DNA of 64,000 nucleotides. Origin: Janthinobacterium sp. B9-8 (GTDB lineage: Bacteria > Pseudomonadota > Gammaproteobacteria > Burkholderiales > Chitinibacteraceae). The stretch's first letter is position 1, and each line of letters starts with the position of its first letter. Below are positions 44,369 through 53,282 of this stretch, piece by piece. Position numbers and translations under genes: made by a program. The stretch spans positions 1,431,813-1,495,812 of the forward strand of contig NZ_CP014222.1 in NCBI RefSeq assembly GCF_000969645.2. Reading direction: 5' to 3'. The notes under the pieces were generated by a model. That model saw only the letters and a list, made by a program, of their open reading frames with translations. It was not told where the DNA came from and did no database searches.

Positions 44369-44400
44369 AAAACGGGAAGCCTTGGCTTCCCGTTTTTTTA
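44369..44400 (+). terminator. Terminator after ettA
   Basis: AACGGGAAGCC pairs with GGCTTCCCGTT around a two-base loop and ends in seven T. Confidence 0.92.
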
Positions 44401-44475
44401 TGCTTGGTATTAGGCAGCTCCAATCACATCTGTAGAGCGAAAAACTCAAATCACTACGAGAGGCACCCTGCAAAT

Positions 44476-44507
44476 AAAAAGGGGCTACTTTCGCGCCCCT
44501 TTTATTT
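44476..44507 (-). terminator. Terminator after the 44527 gene
   Basis: AAAAGGGGC and GCCCCTTTT pair across about ten bases. A/T runs on both sides would let it work on either strand; it lies just after the stop of the minus-strand gene. Confidence 0.7.
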
Positions 44508-44526
44508 ATTCAGAAAAACTAAGCAA

Positions 44527-44799
44527 TTAAGCCTGTAAGCCTTTCTTCAACAACTCAGCAACCAAATCAGCCATATTCACGCCACGTTGCTCTGCCGCTG
44601 CGTGCAATTCTTTGATCAAATCACCGTTGAGTTTTACTGCAAACGGCACTAAACCTGCTGCTTGATCTGCTTTACGTTGTTCGCGCTTATCCATGACTTT
44701 CACCGCTTCCTGTCCAAAGCGTCCCGGAGTACGCTCTTTTCTATTTTGTTCGTCGGATTTAAACCCGTCTAATTTATACAGCTGAAATTTACTTAACAT
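44527..44799 (-). CDS. Small hypothetical protein, possibly ribbon-helix-helix-like
   Basis: A 90-residue basic protein. The last ~45 residues (LVPFAVKLNGDLIKELHAAAEQRGVNMADLVAELLKKGLQA) have the strand-helix-helix look of small CopG/Arc-like DNA-binding proteins, but no family is certain. GAGGG six bases before the ATG at 44799 supports the start. It stands alone, with terminators at its end. Confidence 0.7.
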   Translation of the reverse strand: MLSKFQLYKLDGFKSDEQNRKERTPGRFGQEAVKVMDKREQRKADQAAGLVPFAVKLNGDLIKELHAAAEQRGVNMADLVAELLKKGLQA

Positions 44800-45013
44800 A
44801 CTGATCCCTCATTCAATCTGTAGCGCATCAACCAGTGCTCGTCAAAATAAGCCGAGCATTAGCCTCAGGCTAAAAAAACCAAGGGCGAAGGATGCGGTGT
44901 TTTGCCTAACAGCGCAAGGCTGCCAGCCACCAAATATCGATTTATCTGCCTAAGCGCTCAAAAAACAGGCAAAATACGCCCCCTTCCCGATAGCCAGCCC
45001 AGCCCTCCTCTTT

Positions 45014-45433
45014 ATGACAATCCCTTTGATTTATCACGCCCATACCGACAATCCAGCCACTTGGATTAAATTTCGCGATGAACTCTGCAAAAACTGCCAG
45101 TCTTCCTGTTGCACCTTGCCAGTTGAAGTAAAACTCAGCGATTTAGTGCGCATGAATCTAGTGGATGCGTTTGAAGCAGAAGGCGAACCGCCTAAGCAAA
45201 TCGCCAAGCGTTTAACGAAAGCCGGCATCATTGATCACTTTAATTTCAAAAATAGCATTTACACCCTAAAGCGTAAAGCCAATGGTGATTGTCGTTATTT
45301 AGATTTAAAAACACGGCTCTGCACTATTTATAAAAATCGCCCTAATACCTGTCGCAACCATCCACAGATTGGCCCGCGCCCCGGCTACTGCGCTTACCGC
45401 AGCCGCCCTGCCCAGCTATTAATCACTGACTAA
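45014..45433 (+). CDS. YkgJ-family cysteine-cluster protein
   Basis: A 139-residue protein with the conserved cysteines of the YkgJ family: LCKNCQSSCCTLPVEV, GDCRYLD, LCTIYKNRPNTCRNHP and YC near the end. The clusters probably bind a metal or an iron-sulphur centre. Its role is not established. hemG follows 52 bp later on the same strand. Confidence 0.88.
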   Translation: MTIPLIYHAHTDNPATWIKFRDELCKNCQSSCCTLPVEVKLSDLVRMNLVDAFEAEGEPPKQIAKRLTKAGIIDHFNFKNSIYTLKRKANGDCRYLDLKTRLCTIYKNRPNTCRNHPQIGPRPGYCAYRSRPAQLLITD

Positions 45434-45484
45434 TTCTGACAGTGCTCAACGTCCGCGCGCCATCACAATGTTACGCTGCACAAG

Positions 45485-46018
45485 ATGAAACCCATCCTCA
45501 TTTTTTATGCCAGCCGTGATGGCCAGGCAGAGCGCATCGCGCAAACACTGGCCGTACATCTCAATACCTGGCCTGTACAACTCTGTGATTTAAAAACACC
45601 ATCAGCACCGACCATACCCAGCGCCGCAATTATTGTCGTGGCTTCGGTGCGCTATGGGCGACACCTTCCTGAAGCGGTGCAGTTTTTTAAGCAAAAGACC
45701 AAACAGCTGGCACAAACGCCACTTGCCATTGCATCCGTCAGCCTTAGCGCCCGCAAAGGCGACGGCTCGCCCAATGGCTATCTTAAAAAGCTGATTTATC
45801 AACACCAGCTCTCCCCTTTTGCCGCCCTTTCTATCGCAGGCAAGCTGAACTACCCGCACTATGGCTGGCTAGATAAGCAAATTATTCGCCTGATTATGCG
45901 TATGACCGGCGGCCCAAGCGATGGAATAAGCTGCATTGAATATACAGATTGGCCGCAACTGACTGCCTTCGCGCAAAAAATCACAGCGCATCTTCGCCAA
46001 GACAACGCCGATGGATAG
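45485..46018 (+). CDS. hemG: Menaquinone/quinone-dependent protoporphyrinogen oxidase HemG
   Basis: A 177-residue flavodoxin-like protein: ILIFYASRDGQAERIAQTLA binds FMN, VVASVRYGRHLPEAVQFF follows, and the long loop around FAALSIAGKLNYPHYGWLDKQIIRLIMRMTGG is the HemG-specific insertion. It oxidises protoporphyrinogen IX to protoporphyrin IX at the membrane, passing electrons to quinones. The ATG at 45485 opens the first strand. ndpA follows 35 bp later. Confidence 0.92.
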   Translation: MKPILIFYASRDGQAERIAQTLAVHLNTWPVQLCDLKTPSAPTIPSAAIIVVASVRYGRHLPEAVQFFKQKTKQLAQTPLAIASVSLSARKGDGSPNGYLKKLIYQHQLSPFAALSIAGKLNYPHYGWLDKQIIRLIMRMTGGPSDGISCIEYTDWPQLTAFAQKITAHLRQDNADG

Positions 46019-46053
46019 TAAACTGCGCCCCAAAGCCCTCACCGAGAAACACC

Positions 46054-47055
46054 ATGACCACCAATACCATCAGCAACCTGATCAGCCATCAAATCAATAA
46101 AGAAGCTCACGGCCCTGTGAGCTTGCGCTTAAGCGATAAAGAAATTACCCACACCCCCGCAGCACAAAGGCTGATTGATCAACTCTGTAAGCTCTATACC
46201 CAAAAACTGGGTAAAGGCTTTGGCAGCTTTGAAGAAGACCAGGAAGCCTTCCCGATGCAAGGCTTGGTTCGTCAGCTTATGGAAGGTGCGGATTTTCTGG
46301 CTAGCTCACAGCAAATGATGCAGCACCTGCTTCTGCGCTTAGAGCAAGAGCCCCTCGCCAGCGGCGGCCATGTGTTGATTGCCCGGGTTAAAAGCGATGG
46401 GGCAGATTTCATCCTGTTTACAATTTTGTCTGAAATTATGGGCACGATGCTGGACGAAAATCTGAATGTGGCCGACAGCATTTACCTAGATACCGCCAAC
46501 TTAAAAGTTGCCGGAAAAATTGATCTGCATGCATGGCAAAATGGTGCAGAGCGCTATATCAGCTTCTTGCGTGGCCGTGGCGATGTAGCCGCTTACTTCA
46601 AATCATTTTTAGGCTGCAATGATATTGTGGTTGCGCTGAAAGAAACTCAAAAGCTAGTACATGGCCTTAGCCAGTTTGCCGAAGAGCAACACTTACAGCC
46701 TGCAGAGCGCGATCAACTGTTCGAACGCGCCCACGAATACTTGGACGAGCTAGGCAATGCCAGCTGTCCAGTCACGCTAGAGCAAGTTGCCGAGCAAGTG
46801 TGGCCCGATGCACCGATGCAGCTACAGAATGTACTCGGCCATCAAGACCTTGAACTCACCAACGGCTTTGTGCCCGATCGCCGCGCCATTAAACCGCTGC
46901 GCACTTTCAAAACCAAAGCGCCACACTGGAAGCTGGAATTTGATCGCAGTAGCTTACGAAGTGGCGCAGTACATTACAACCCGGAAAACGACACCTTGGT
47001 TTTGTCTAATATTCCGGAAGAAATGCGTAAAGAATTACTTGCAGAAACAAACTAA
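46054..47055 (+). CDS. ndpA: Nucleoid-associated protein NdpA (YejK)
   Basis: A 333-residue protein of the NdpA/YejK family, which binds the nucleoid. Typical parts are the opening NLISHQINKEAHGPVSLRLSDKE, LILFTILSEIMG-like GADFILFTILSE, YISFLRGRGDVAAYFKSFLGC and the ending FDRSSLRSGAVHYNPENDTLVLSNIPEE. The start at 46054 fits the family; the open frame upstream overlaps hemG and is a shadow. Confidence 0.92.
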   Translation: MTTNTISNLISHQINKEAHGPVSLRLSDKEITHTPAAQRLIDQLCKLYTQKLGKGFGSFEEDQEAFPMQGLVRQLMEGADFLASSQQMMQHLLLRLEQEPLASGGHVLIARVKSDGADFILFTILSEIMGTMLDENLNVADSIYLDTANLKVAGKIDLHAWQNGAERYISFLRGRGDVAAYFKSFLGCNDIVVALKETQKLVHGLSQFAEEQHLQPAERDQLFERAHEYLDELGNASCPVTLEQVAEQVWPDAPMQLQNVLGHQDLELTNGFVPDRRAIKPLRTFKTKAPHWKLEFDRSSLRSGAVHYNPENDTLVLSNIPEEMRKELLAETN

Positions 47056-47305
47056 AAGCAGGCATTGTAATTGATGTTGCAACGCAATAGATTTGAACTA
47101 AACTAAGCAGGCAAAGCGTGTAAGATCAATCACTTACTTGCTTTGCTAACTTAAAAAACCTTGGATGTAATATTACATAGATAAACTATTTGGCGTAGTA
47201 TCTTTAAACTGTAATCTGCAACAGCAATGCTAGTGTGGCTCTATGCTCGGTTTCATGACCTGAAACCTCAGTGATCAAACGGTAACCCTCAAAAAAGGTA
47301 CTCCC

Positions 47306-47500
47306 ATGACTCTGTCGACTACGTTTAAAACCCCCCGCCAGCGCCGTCAGCTGGAACAATCGCAAAGAAATATGGAAATTGTGGTGATGGGACTTCATCG
47401 TGCTCAGTTTGAAGTAAGGCGTCAAATACGTAACGAGCTTGCAGATCGTAAAGCCGCCAAGGCAGAGAAAGAGCTGGATTATCTTGAAAGTATTAAATGA
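47306..47500 (+). CDS. Small hypothetical protein
   Basis: A 64-residue, strongly basic, helical protein with many Arg, Gln and Lys. No membrane segment and no family recognised. AAAAAGGTACTCCC before the ATG gives a good ribosome-binding site, and a terminator follows 14 bp after the stop; both support a real gene. Confidence 0.65.
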   Translation: MTLSTTFKTPRQRRQLEQSQRNMEIVVMGLHRAQFEVRRQIRNELADRKAAKAEKELDYLESIK

Positions 47501-47512
47501 TTAATTCAAGAA

Positions 47513-47549
47513 TACAAAAAAGCCACGAAGATGATTCGTGGCTTTTTTA
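47513..47549 (+). terminator. Terminator after the 47306 gene
   Basis: AAAAAAGCCACGAA pairs with TTCGTGGCTTTTTT around five bases. It is symmetrical and could also serve the convergent GNAT gene. Confidence 0.9.
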
Positions 47550-47580
47550 ACGTCCTTTATTGCAAGCAAAAAAATATTAT

Positions 47581-48078
47581 TTACGCCGCCCGCAATTTTC
47601 GTTCATAAACCACATAATTTCGATTTGGCATCCAGCCAGCATCCTGATAAAGCGTTAATGCTTTGGCTTCGCCCGCTTCTGATTCCATTTCCATGTAGCC
47701 CACATTCTGCTTAGCAGCGAAGTCTTCAGCAGCTTTAATTAATGCACGGCCAACACCTCGGCCTCGGGCCTCTTTGGTTACAAATAAATCATTGAGTAGC
47801 AAGGTTTTTTGCATGCGCAATGAAGATAAATTCCAATAAAGTTGCACAAAACCAACGGTTTTCGTGCCTTCACAAGCGGTAAACAATACTGAATCGCCCG
47901 CCTTTAAGCGCTCAATCAGATATTGATGCCCTGCTTCTAAATCCGCTTTTTGATTAAAGTGCTGCCGATACTCATCAAATAAAGCCCATGCCCCCCATAA
48001 GCGCCAGATTTCGTGCAAGTCATTTAAATCGGCTTGGTGTATGGTCAGTGTGCTTCCATCATTTAATAGCGTGTTCAT
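47581..48078 (-). CDS. GNAT acetyltransferase
   Basis: A 165-residue GNAT protein. The acetyl-CoA motif is LLLNDLFVTKEARGRGVGRALIKAAEDFA, and the ending YQDAGWMPNRNYVVYERKL fits the fold. The substrate is unknown. It is divergent from argP with 137 bp between, so the LysR-type regulator may control it, which is only a guess from position. Confidence 0.88.
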   Translation of the reverse strand: MNTLLNDGSTLTIHQADLNDLHEIWRLWGAWALFDEYRQHFNQKADLEAGHQYLIERLKAGDSVLFTACEGTKTVGFVQLYWNLSSLRMQKTLLLNDLFVTKEARGRGVGRALIKAAEDFAAKQNVGYMEMESEAGEAKALTLYQDAGWMPNRNYVVYERKLRAA

Positions 48079-48215
48079 TTTTCATCATCCAGATAAAGCA
48101 TTAGGTAGCGGGCTACTCTTTAATTACTATTTTGTATTCGCTTGTTATTTAGCATTCAAACACATGCTTGATTTATGGTAAAACAAGCAATTCTTATGCT
48201 GCATAAGCCAAACTG

Positions 48216-49133
48216 ATGCTTGATTACAAATTACTAGAAGCGCTGGAAATGGTGGTGCGTGAAAGCAGTTTTGAACGGGCGGCTAAGCGCCTGTTTTTAA
48301 CGCAGTCGGCCGTGTCTCAGCGCATTAAATCGCTGGAAGAAAAACTAGGTAAAGTCTTGGTGGTGCGCGAAAGCCCTGTACATGCCACGCGTGCGGGTGA
48401 AAAGCTAATTGTGCATTTTCGCCAAGTACGCCAGCTAGAGGCCGCCTTGGCCGAGCAAATCGATTTTAAAGAGCAGGATTGGCAAAGCGTGCGCCTTGGC
48501 GTGAATGCCGATAGTTTGGCCATTGGTCTACTGGATGCGCTCGCCCCACTCTTAGAGAGCGAGCGTTTACTGCTGGAATGCGTGATTGATGATGAAGGCT
48601 ATACGCTGGATTTACTGCGGGCGGGCGATGTAGCGGGTTGCATCAGCACCCAGCCCAGCGCGGTAACGGGCTGCGCAGTACAAAGCCTTGGTAACATGCC
48701 CTATGTATTTGTAGCGACACCTGCTTTTGCAGAGCGGCATTTTTCACAAGGATTTACCCAAACAGCATTGATGCACGCGCCTACCGCGATTTTTGGTAAT
48801 CGGGATTCCCTGCACCGGCGCTGGTTAGGCGAGCGTTACGGCATTATGGATGATCACTTTCCCTGCCATCAGATTCCTGAAAGCCATGCACTGTTTGATG
48901 CGGTGTGCTTTGGCTTGGCCTACGCGGCAATTCCTTACGCTCAGGCCAAGCCAGCGATTGCCTCAGGTGAAATTATTGAGCTAGCCAGCAGCGAGCGTAT
49001 TCATATCCCTCTGTATTGGCATCACTGGCAGAAACAAACGCAGGAAGCCAAGCGCATCAGCGATGCCGTCCTCGCTTTTGGCCGCCGCGCCCTGCCATCG
49101 CAAGAGGCTTCGTTGTATTTAAATGCTTTGTAG
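48216..49133 (+). CDS. argP: LysR-type regulator ArgP
   Basis: A 305-residue LysR-type regulator. The N-terminal helix-turn-helix reads MLDYKLLEALEMVVRESSFERAAKRLFLTQSAVSQRIKSLEEKLG. It agrees with ArgP/IciA, as does GCISTQPSAVTGCAVQSLGNMPYVFVA in the effector domain. ArgP senses lysine and arginine and controls argO and others. A repeat hairpin follows the gene. An argO gene is not in view. Confidence 0.9.
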   Translation: MLDYKLLEALEMVVRESSFERAAKRLFLTQSAVSQRIKSLEEKLGKVLVVRESPVHATRAGEKLIVHFRQVRQLEAALAEQIDFKEQDWQSVRLGVNADSLAIGLLDALAPLLESERLLLECVIDDEGYTLDLLRAGDVAGCISTQPSAVTGCAVQSLGNMPYVFVATPAFAERHFSQGFTQTALMHAPTAIFGNRDSLHRRWLGERYGIMDDHFPCHQIPESHALFDAVCFGLAYAAIPYAQAKPAIASGEIIELASSERIHIPLYWHHWQKQTQEAKRISDAVLAFGRRALPSQEASLYLNAL

Positions 49134-49140
49134 GCAAAAA

Positions 49141-49216
49141 AGATCTGTAGACACAGAGAGCACTGAGAAAACCATGAGTGCTGTTTCCTCTGTGCTCTCT
49201 GTGGTTCGAGATTTAA
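49141..49216. repeat. Hairpin copy of the CACAGAG repeat, without gene
   Basis: AGATCTGTAGACACAGAGAGCAC pairs with GTGCTCTCTGTGGTTCGAGAT; the loop holds ACCATGAGTGCTGTTTCC. It is a short relative of the ends of the GxxExxY unit at 4166-4756, with no gene between the arms. It lies between argP and the DUF4442 gene. Confidence 0.72.
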
Positions 49217-49402
49217 CACGCTTAGCTTTACTCTGAACAATCTTTACCAATAAGGAAGCTTATTGCGTTTAAAACGCAGCCGTAAGCTCTGCGACAAACC
49301 TCAACATTAAAACGATCGTTTGTAAAGGCGGGATAGTCCGGTCACAAGGGGCACGGTTTCTTGCTATTTTATCTGCTATTCCAGCAAGTAAAGGCCGCCC
49401 TA

Positions 49403-49900
49403 ATGACCCGCCCTCTCAATAAAATGAGCCGTATTGCCGCCAAGACTGCAAATCTGCCGCAAAACCTACGCAGCTTCATTCTGACTCGCCTATTTGGCCG
49501 TATCGTGCCATTTTTATCCACGGCCTCTGTACAGTTTGAAGAAGTCAGCGCGGCACGGCTGGTGGTGTCGATTAAAAACCGCCGTAAAGTACAAAACCAT
49601 ATCAAGGGCGTACACGCTGCGGCGATGGCGCTGCTGGCCGAAACCAGCACCGGCTTTGTAATGGGCATGAATGTGCCGGACGATAAGCTGCTGCTGCTTA
49701 AATCCATGCATGTGGATTACCAAAAACGCTCGCAGGGCGATATGCGGGCCGTGGCCACCTTAAGTAGCGATCAAATCGAGCTATTACACAGCACCGAAAA
49801 AGGTAATTTCGCGGTGAATGTAGAGATCAGCGATGAATCAGGCGAAGCGCCTATCCAATGCGAAATGGTCTGGGCATGGCTGCCTAAAAAACGCGATTAA
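49403..49900 (+). CDS. DUF4442 hot-dog-fold protein
   Basis: A 165-residue protein of the DUF4442 group, a thioesterase-like hot-dog fold. Typical parts are RIVPFLSTASVQFEEVSAARLVVSIKNRRKVQNHIKGVHAAAMALLAETSTGF and YQKRSQGDMRAVATLS. The Asn-His pair and Glu in the central helix fit the family. Acyl-CoA is the likely substrate. The start at 49403 has AAGG upstream. The enoyl-CoA hydratase gene follows after 54 bp, so both may act on acyl-CoA. Confidence 0.85.
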   Translation: MTRPLNKMSRIAAKTANLPQNLRSFILTRLFGRIVPFLSTASVQFEEVSAARLVVSIKNRRKVQNHIKGVHAAAMALLAETSTGFVMGMNVPDDKLLLLKSMHVDYQKRSQGDMRAVATLSSDQIELLHSTEKGNFAVNVEISDESGEAPIQCEMVWAWLPKKRD

Positions 49901-49954
49901 GCCTTTCACTCCCAATCAATACCACTGCAAGCTTCTACTCACCAAGGATGCCCC

Positions 49955-50767
49955 ATGCAATACGAAACGATTGAAGTGAATGTCAGCAATGCCATCGCCC
50001 TTGTCACGCTTAATCGCCCTAAAAAAGCCAATTCGCTCAATGCGCTGATGTGGCAGGAAATTAAAGCGGCGCTTAACTGGTGCGATCAAACGGCCGAAGT
50101 GCGCGCAGTGGTGCTTAATGGTGCCGGGCGCAATTTCTGTGCAGGGATTGATTTGATGATGCTGGCCGAAATTCAAACCAGCCTGACAAATGAATGCGAA
50201 GCGCGTAATCGCGAAACCATCCGCGCCTTGATTTTAAACCTGCAATCCTCCGTCAGCAGCCTAGAACATTGCCGCAAGCCAGTGATCGCCGCGATTCATG
50301 GCGCATGTGTGGGTGGTGGCTTAGATTTGGTGCTGGCGGCAGATTTCAGATACGCCAGCACGGATGCCAGCTTTAGCGTGCGTGAAGTAGCGATGGGCTT
50401 GGTGGCCGACGTAGGTAGCCTGCAACGCTTAGGCCGCGTTGTTGGTGAGGGCACAGCGCGTGAAATGACCTTCACCGCAATGGACATGCCCGCCAATGAA
50501 GCGCTTAGCGTGCGTTTGGTTAACCAAGTGTTTGTTAGCCCAGAGGAATGCCTTGCTGCGGCCATGCGCACCGCCAGCGTCATCGCAGCCCAATCGCCAC
50601 TTGCCGTGCGCGGCAGCAAGCAGGTACTGAACTACAGCCGTGATCATAGCGTAAGCGATGGCCTGGAATACGTCGCCACCTGGAACGGCGGCATGCTGCT
50701 CTCTGCCGACATCAAAGAAGCCATCACCGCCCAAATGAGCGGGCGAGCGGCGCAGTTTTTGGATTAA
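49955..50767 (+). CDS. Enoyl-CoA hydratase/isomerase family protein
   Basis: A 270-residue crotonase-fold protein. ALVTLNRPKKANSLNALMWQEI opens it, NGAGRNFCAGIDLMMLAE forms the oxyanion hole, and HGACVGGGLDLVLAADFRYASTDASFSVREVAMGLVADVGSLQRLGRVVG holds the catalytic Glu and Asp positions. The VADVGSLQRL part resembles delta3,5-delta2,4-dienoyl-CoA isomerases (ECH1-like), so isomerase activity is possible. AAGG lies eight bases before the ATG. Confidence 0.92.
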   Translation: MQYETIEVNVSNAIALVTLNRPKKANSLNALMWQEIKAALNWCDQTAEVRAVVLNGAGRNFCAGIDLMMLAEIQTSLTNECEARNRETIRALILNLQSSVSSLEHCRKPVIAAIHGACVGGGLDLVLAADFRYASTDASFSVREVAMGLVADVGSLQRLGRVVGEGTAREMTFTAMDMPANEALSVRLVNQVFVSPEECLAAAMRTASVIAAQSPLAVRGSKQVLNYSRDHSVSDGLEYVATWNGGMLLSADIKEAITAQMSGRAAQFLD

Positions 50768-51069
50768 ACCCTCAGGCGCAGGCCCGGGCCGAAAACGCCC
50801 GGCGCCCCCCCCCTTGCAAGCGCCAATCAAAATGCTAATGCCGTTCGCTTAAGTTTTTTACCTAAGCCCCCTTGAAAAAAGAGCAGGGCCATTTATCTAA
50901 GTCTGGGGTGCCGGAGCAAATCCGTTTTGTGGAGCAGCTGCCGCGTACCAGTGTGGGTAAATTAAATAAGCAGGCAATGCGTGAACAACAGGCCTGATGG
51001 CCAGTGACGGATCAGCAGGTTTACCGTGGCTGACTTACAATGGCCGATTCCGTATAAAGGAGTGGGCCT
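50768..51069. other. 302-bp gap with ligase remnant and uhpA leader
   Basis: It holds a C-rich stretch (CGGCG and then nine C near 50805-50813), the acyl-CoA ligase remnant listed separately, and the uhpA ribosome-binding site AAAGGAG. A clear promoter was not found. Confidence 0.6.
50888..50997 (+). pseudogene. C-terminal remnant of an acyl-CoA ligase gene
   Basis: Thirty-odd codons read SGVPEQIRFVEQLPRTSVGK and LNKQAMREQQA, then stop. This is the end of AMP-forming acyl-CoA ligases, including the catalytic Lys region of PRTSVGKLNK. Nothing else of the ~540-residue enzyme is left. It lies just upstream of uhpA and next to an enoyl-CoA hydratase, with which it may once have formed a fatty-acid operon. 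It may mark the border of an insertion that brought uhpABC. Confidence 0.78.
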
Positions 51070-51666
51070 GTGATCCGGCTGGCTTTAGTAGACGATCATC
51101 TTTTGGTGCGCTCAGGTTTTGCTCAGCTTTTATCTTTAGAAGCCGACATGCGTGTGGTGGCTCAGTTTGCCTCAGTACCTGAAGTATTAAAAGGTCTTTT
51201 GCCTGATATGGCGGATGTGTGTCTGCTGGATTTATCCTTACCGCCAGAAAGTGGCTTAACCCTGCTGGGCCGGTTGCCTGAGGGGGTGAAAGCGCTGATT
51301 TTAAGCGTTCAGGACGGCCCGGCTATGGTTGAGAAGGCATTACATCTGGGGGCCAGGGGATTTATCAGTAAGCGCTGCCAAGTGGAAGAGTTATTGCTGG
51401 CTATCCGCACCATTGCGGCCGGGGGCTGCTATCTGCCCCCGGCCCTAGCGGCAAATTTACTGGCTCCGCGTCAGGGTCTGGTTTGCCTGACGCCGCGCGA
51501 GCGGGAAGTCTGTGAGCTGCTGGCCGAAGGCTGTGATGTCCGTACCGTAGCGCTGCGTCTGGGTTTAAGTCACAAAACGGTCCATGTGCACCGGGCGCAT
51601 GCGCTGGATAAACTCAATGTCAGTAATAATGTGGAACTTGCCCACCGGATGCAGCGTGAAAGCTAA
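51070..51666 (+). CDS. uhpA: Response regulator UhpA
   Basis: A 198-residue NarL/FixJ-type regulator. The receiver domain has Asp8-Asp9, phosphorylated Asp54 in CLLDLSLPP and a Lys in FISKRCQVEEL. The LuxR-type helix-turn-helix reads LTPREREVCELLAEGCDVRTVALRLGLSHKTVHVHRAHALDKL. The overall match to E. coli UhpA is strong (SGFAQLLSLE, ARGFISKRC, KTVHVHRA). It activates hexose-phosphate uptake genes. The start is a GTG at 51070 with AAGGAG eight bases upstream. uhpB overlaps its end. Confidence 0.94.
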   Translation: MIRLALVDDHLLVRSGFAQLLSLEADMRVVAQFASVPEVLKGLLPDMADVCLLDLSLPPESGLTLLGRLPEGVKALILSVQDGPAMVEKALHLGARGFISKRCQVEELLLAIRTIAAGGCYLPPALAANLLAPRQGLVCLTPREREVCELLAEGCDVRTVALRLGLSHKTVHVHRAHALDKLNVSNNVELAHRMQRES

Positions 51667-53152
51667 GTTAAGTTCTTCGCTGGGACGGATGTTGCTGGCG
51701 ATTCCCGTTTGTTGTGGCGTCTGGTTTGCACTTTGGTCGGTCAGTGCCGCGCTGTTGCACAGCCTGACCCTGGCGGTGCTGTTTTTACCCTGCGGCTTAC
51801 GATTTTCCCTACTGTTATTTGCTCCACGCTTCTGCGCTCCCGCAATTATTGCGGCTGAATGGCTGGTGCTGGGCTTATTACTCAGCGCCTTAGAGCTGCC
51901 CGCGGAGCTGTTTTTGCTGGCTCCGCTTTCTTTTGCGGTACTGCTGCTGCAGCGCTGGCCTGTCCGGGATGAGTGGCAGGTGCTGCTGAAACAAGGCAGC
52001 GCGGTTTTGCTGACGGCACTTAGCTCTGCTTTGCTGTGGTTATGGCTTGGTAGCAATGCCTGGCAGGCCTTTTTAGCATCGCTTGCCGGATGCCTGTTGC
52101 TGGGGCCTGCACTGTTTATTTTATGGGAGGCATTAACCCGGATCCGCTGGTTGCCTATTGGCCCGGGGCAAAGGCGTAAAAGCTTTAATTTGCGTCTGCG
52201 CTTTGTTTTATCGTATCTGCTGCTGTTTACACTGAGCTTTTCCGTGCAGGCCGCCTTACCGGCCGACTTCGCTTTTTTTTCTCCGCTTTGCCTTGCTGTT
52301 CCTGTGGTGCTGCTGGCCTATTTACATGGCTGGCGCGGTGCGGTACTGGCTTCGTTTTGCAATAGTCTGGCACTGGCGATATTCAGCCATAGTGTACTGG
52401 ATGATTTATTGCTGGCGCTGATTGCGCAAAATTTATTAGGTGTGGTGCTGGGCGTGGCCATTCAGGGCGCGCGTTTACGGGCGGCGGCATTAACGCGTTT
52501 AAATGAGCGCTTATCCCGCCAGCTGGCCAGAAATCATGCCCTAGCCCGGCAACTGGTTAATGCCGAGGAAGCGGTGCGCCGCGATGTTGCCCGGGAACTC
52601 CACGATGAAATCGGGCAAAATATTACAGCCATCCGGATTCAGGCCACGCTTTCCGGACGGATGACCCAGGATGCGGCGTTGAAAGCCTCTTTAGGCGTGA
52701 TTGAGTCTTTATCGCTGAATGTCTACGACTGTGCCCGGGGATTATTGCTGCGTTTAAGACCACGCGCCTTGGATGATTTAAGTTTGCAAGAAGCCGTGCG
52801 GCAGCTGGCCGGCGAATTACAGTTCGCGGCGCGGGAGATTGAATTCAATCTGAGCTGGCCCCTGGATGAGCAGCTGTTTGATGAGGCATTAAAACTGACT
52901 TTATTCCGGGTGCTGCAAGAGGCGCTGAATAATGTCACGCGGCACGCCTGTGCCAGTCAGGTCTGCGTTAAGCTTTGGCAGGAAAACAACTGGCTGTATT
53001 TATCGGTCAGCGATAATGGTGCGGGCACGGCTCCCATTCAAGTGGGGATGGGGTTGCGCGGGATGCGGGAACGAGTCGAAGCCCTGGGCGGCAGATTAAG
53101 TTTAAGCCACCGGAGCGGAGTTTGTTTGCGGGTCAGTCTGCCCCTTGTTTAA
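51656..53152 (+). CDS. uhpB: Sensor histidine kinase UhpB
   Basis: A 498-residue kinase. The N-terminal half has about eight membrane segments (MASE1-like), then a HisKA_3-type part with His316 in RRDVARELHDEIGQNITAIR, and a closing ATPase part with ALNNVTRHACA, DNGAGTAPI and GMGLRGMRERVEALGG. The GTG start at 51656 overlaps uhpA by 11 bases and aligns with the E. coli N-terminus (FALWSVS). With UhpC as the receptor it phosphorylates UhpA when glucose 6-phosphate is outside the cell. Confidence 0.93.
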   Translation: MKAKLSSSLGRMLLAIPVCCGVWFALWSVSAALLHSLTLAVLFLPCGLRFSLLLFAPRFCAPAIIAAEWLVLGLLLSALELPAELFLLAPLSFAVLLLQRWPVRDEWQVLLKQGSAVLLTALSSALLWLWLGSNAWQAFLASLAGCLLLGPALFILWEALTRIRWLPIGPGQRRKSFNLRLRFVLSYLLLFTLSFSVQAALPADFAFFSPLCLAVPVVLLAYLHGWRGAVLASFCNSLALAIFSHSVLDDLLLALIAQNLLGVVLGVAIQGARLRAAALTRLNERLSRQLARNHALARQLVNAEEAVRRDVARELHDEIGQNITAIRIQATLSGRMTQDAALKASLGVIESLSLNVYDCARGLLLRLRPRALDDLSLQEAVRQLAGELQFAAREIEFNLSWPLDEQLFDEALKLTLFRVLQEALNNVTRHACASQVCVKLWQENNWLYLSVSDNGAGTAPIQVGMGLRGMRERVEALGGRLSLSHRSGVCLRVSLPLV

Positions 53153-53282
53153 TCCGGTATTCTCCCAGCGGGCCCGGCATAAGACTTTTTCTTAGTTAAC
53201 CTAAGACTTTGTCGGGCGCGGTACCGGGCGCTGATCTTTATGATGGTAGTCAGTTATTTTTGACTACATTAAGGCCTCTGCC
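53153..53282 (+). promoter_or_regulatory. uhpB-uhpC gap with palindromes, possible UhpA target
   Basis: This 130-bp gap holds the palindrome CTTAGTTAACCTAAG, the direct copies TAAGACTTT on each side of it, and a second GC-rich dyad (GGGCGCGGTACCGGGCGC). It separates uhpC from uhpAB, so uhpC may have its own controlled promoter. The link to UhpA is a guess. Confidence 0.35.
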
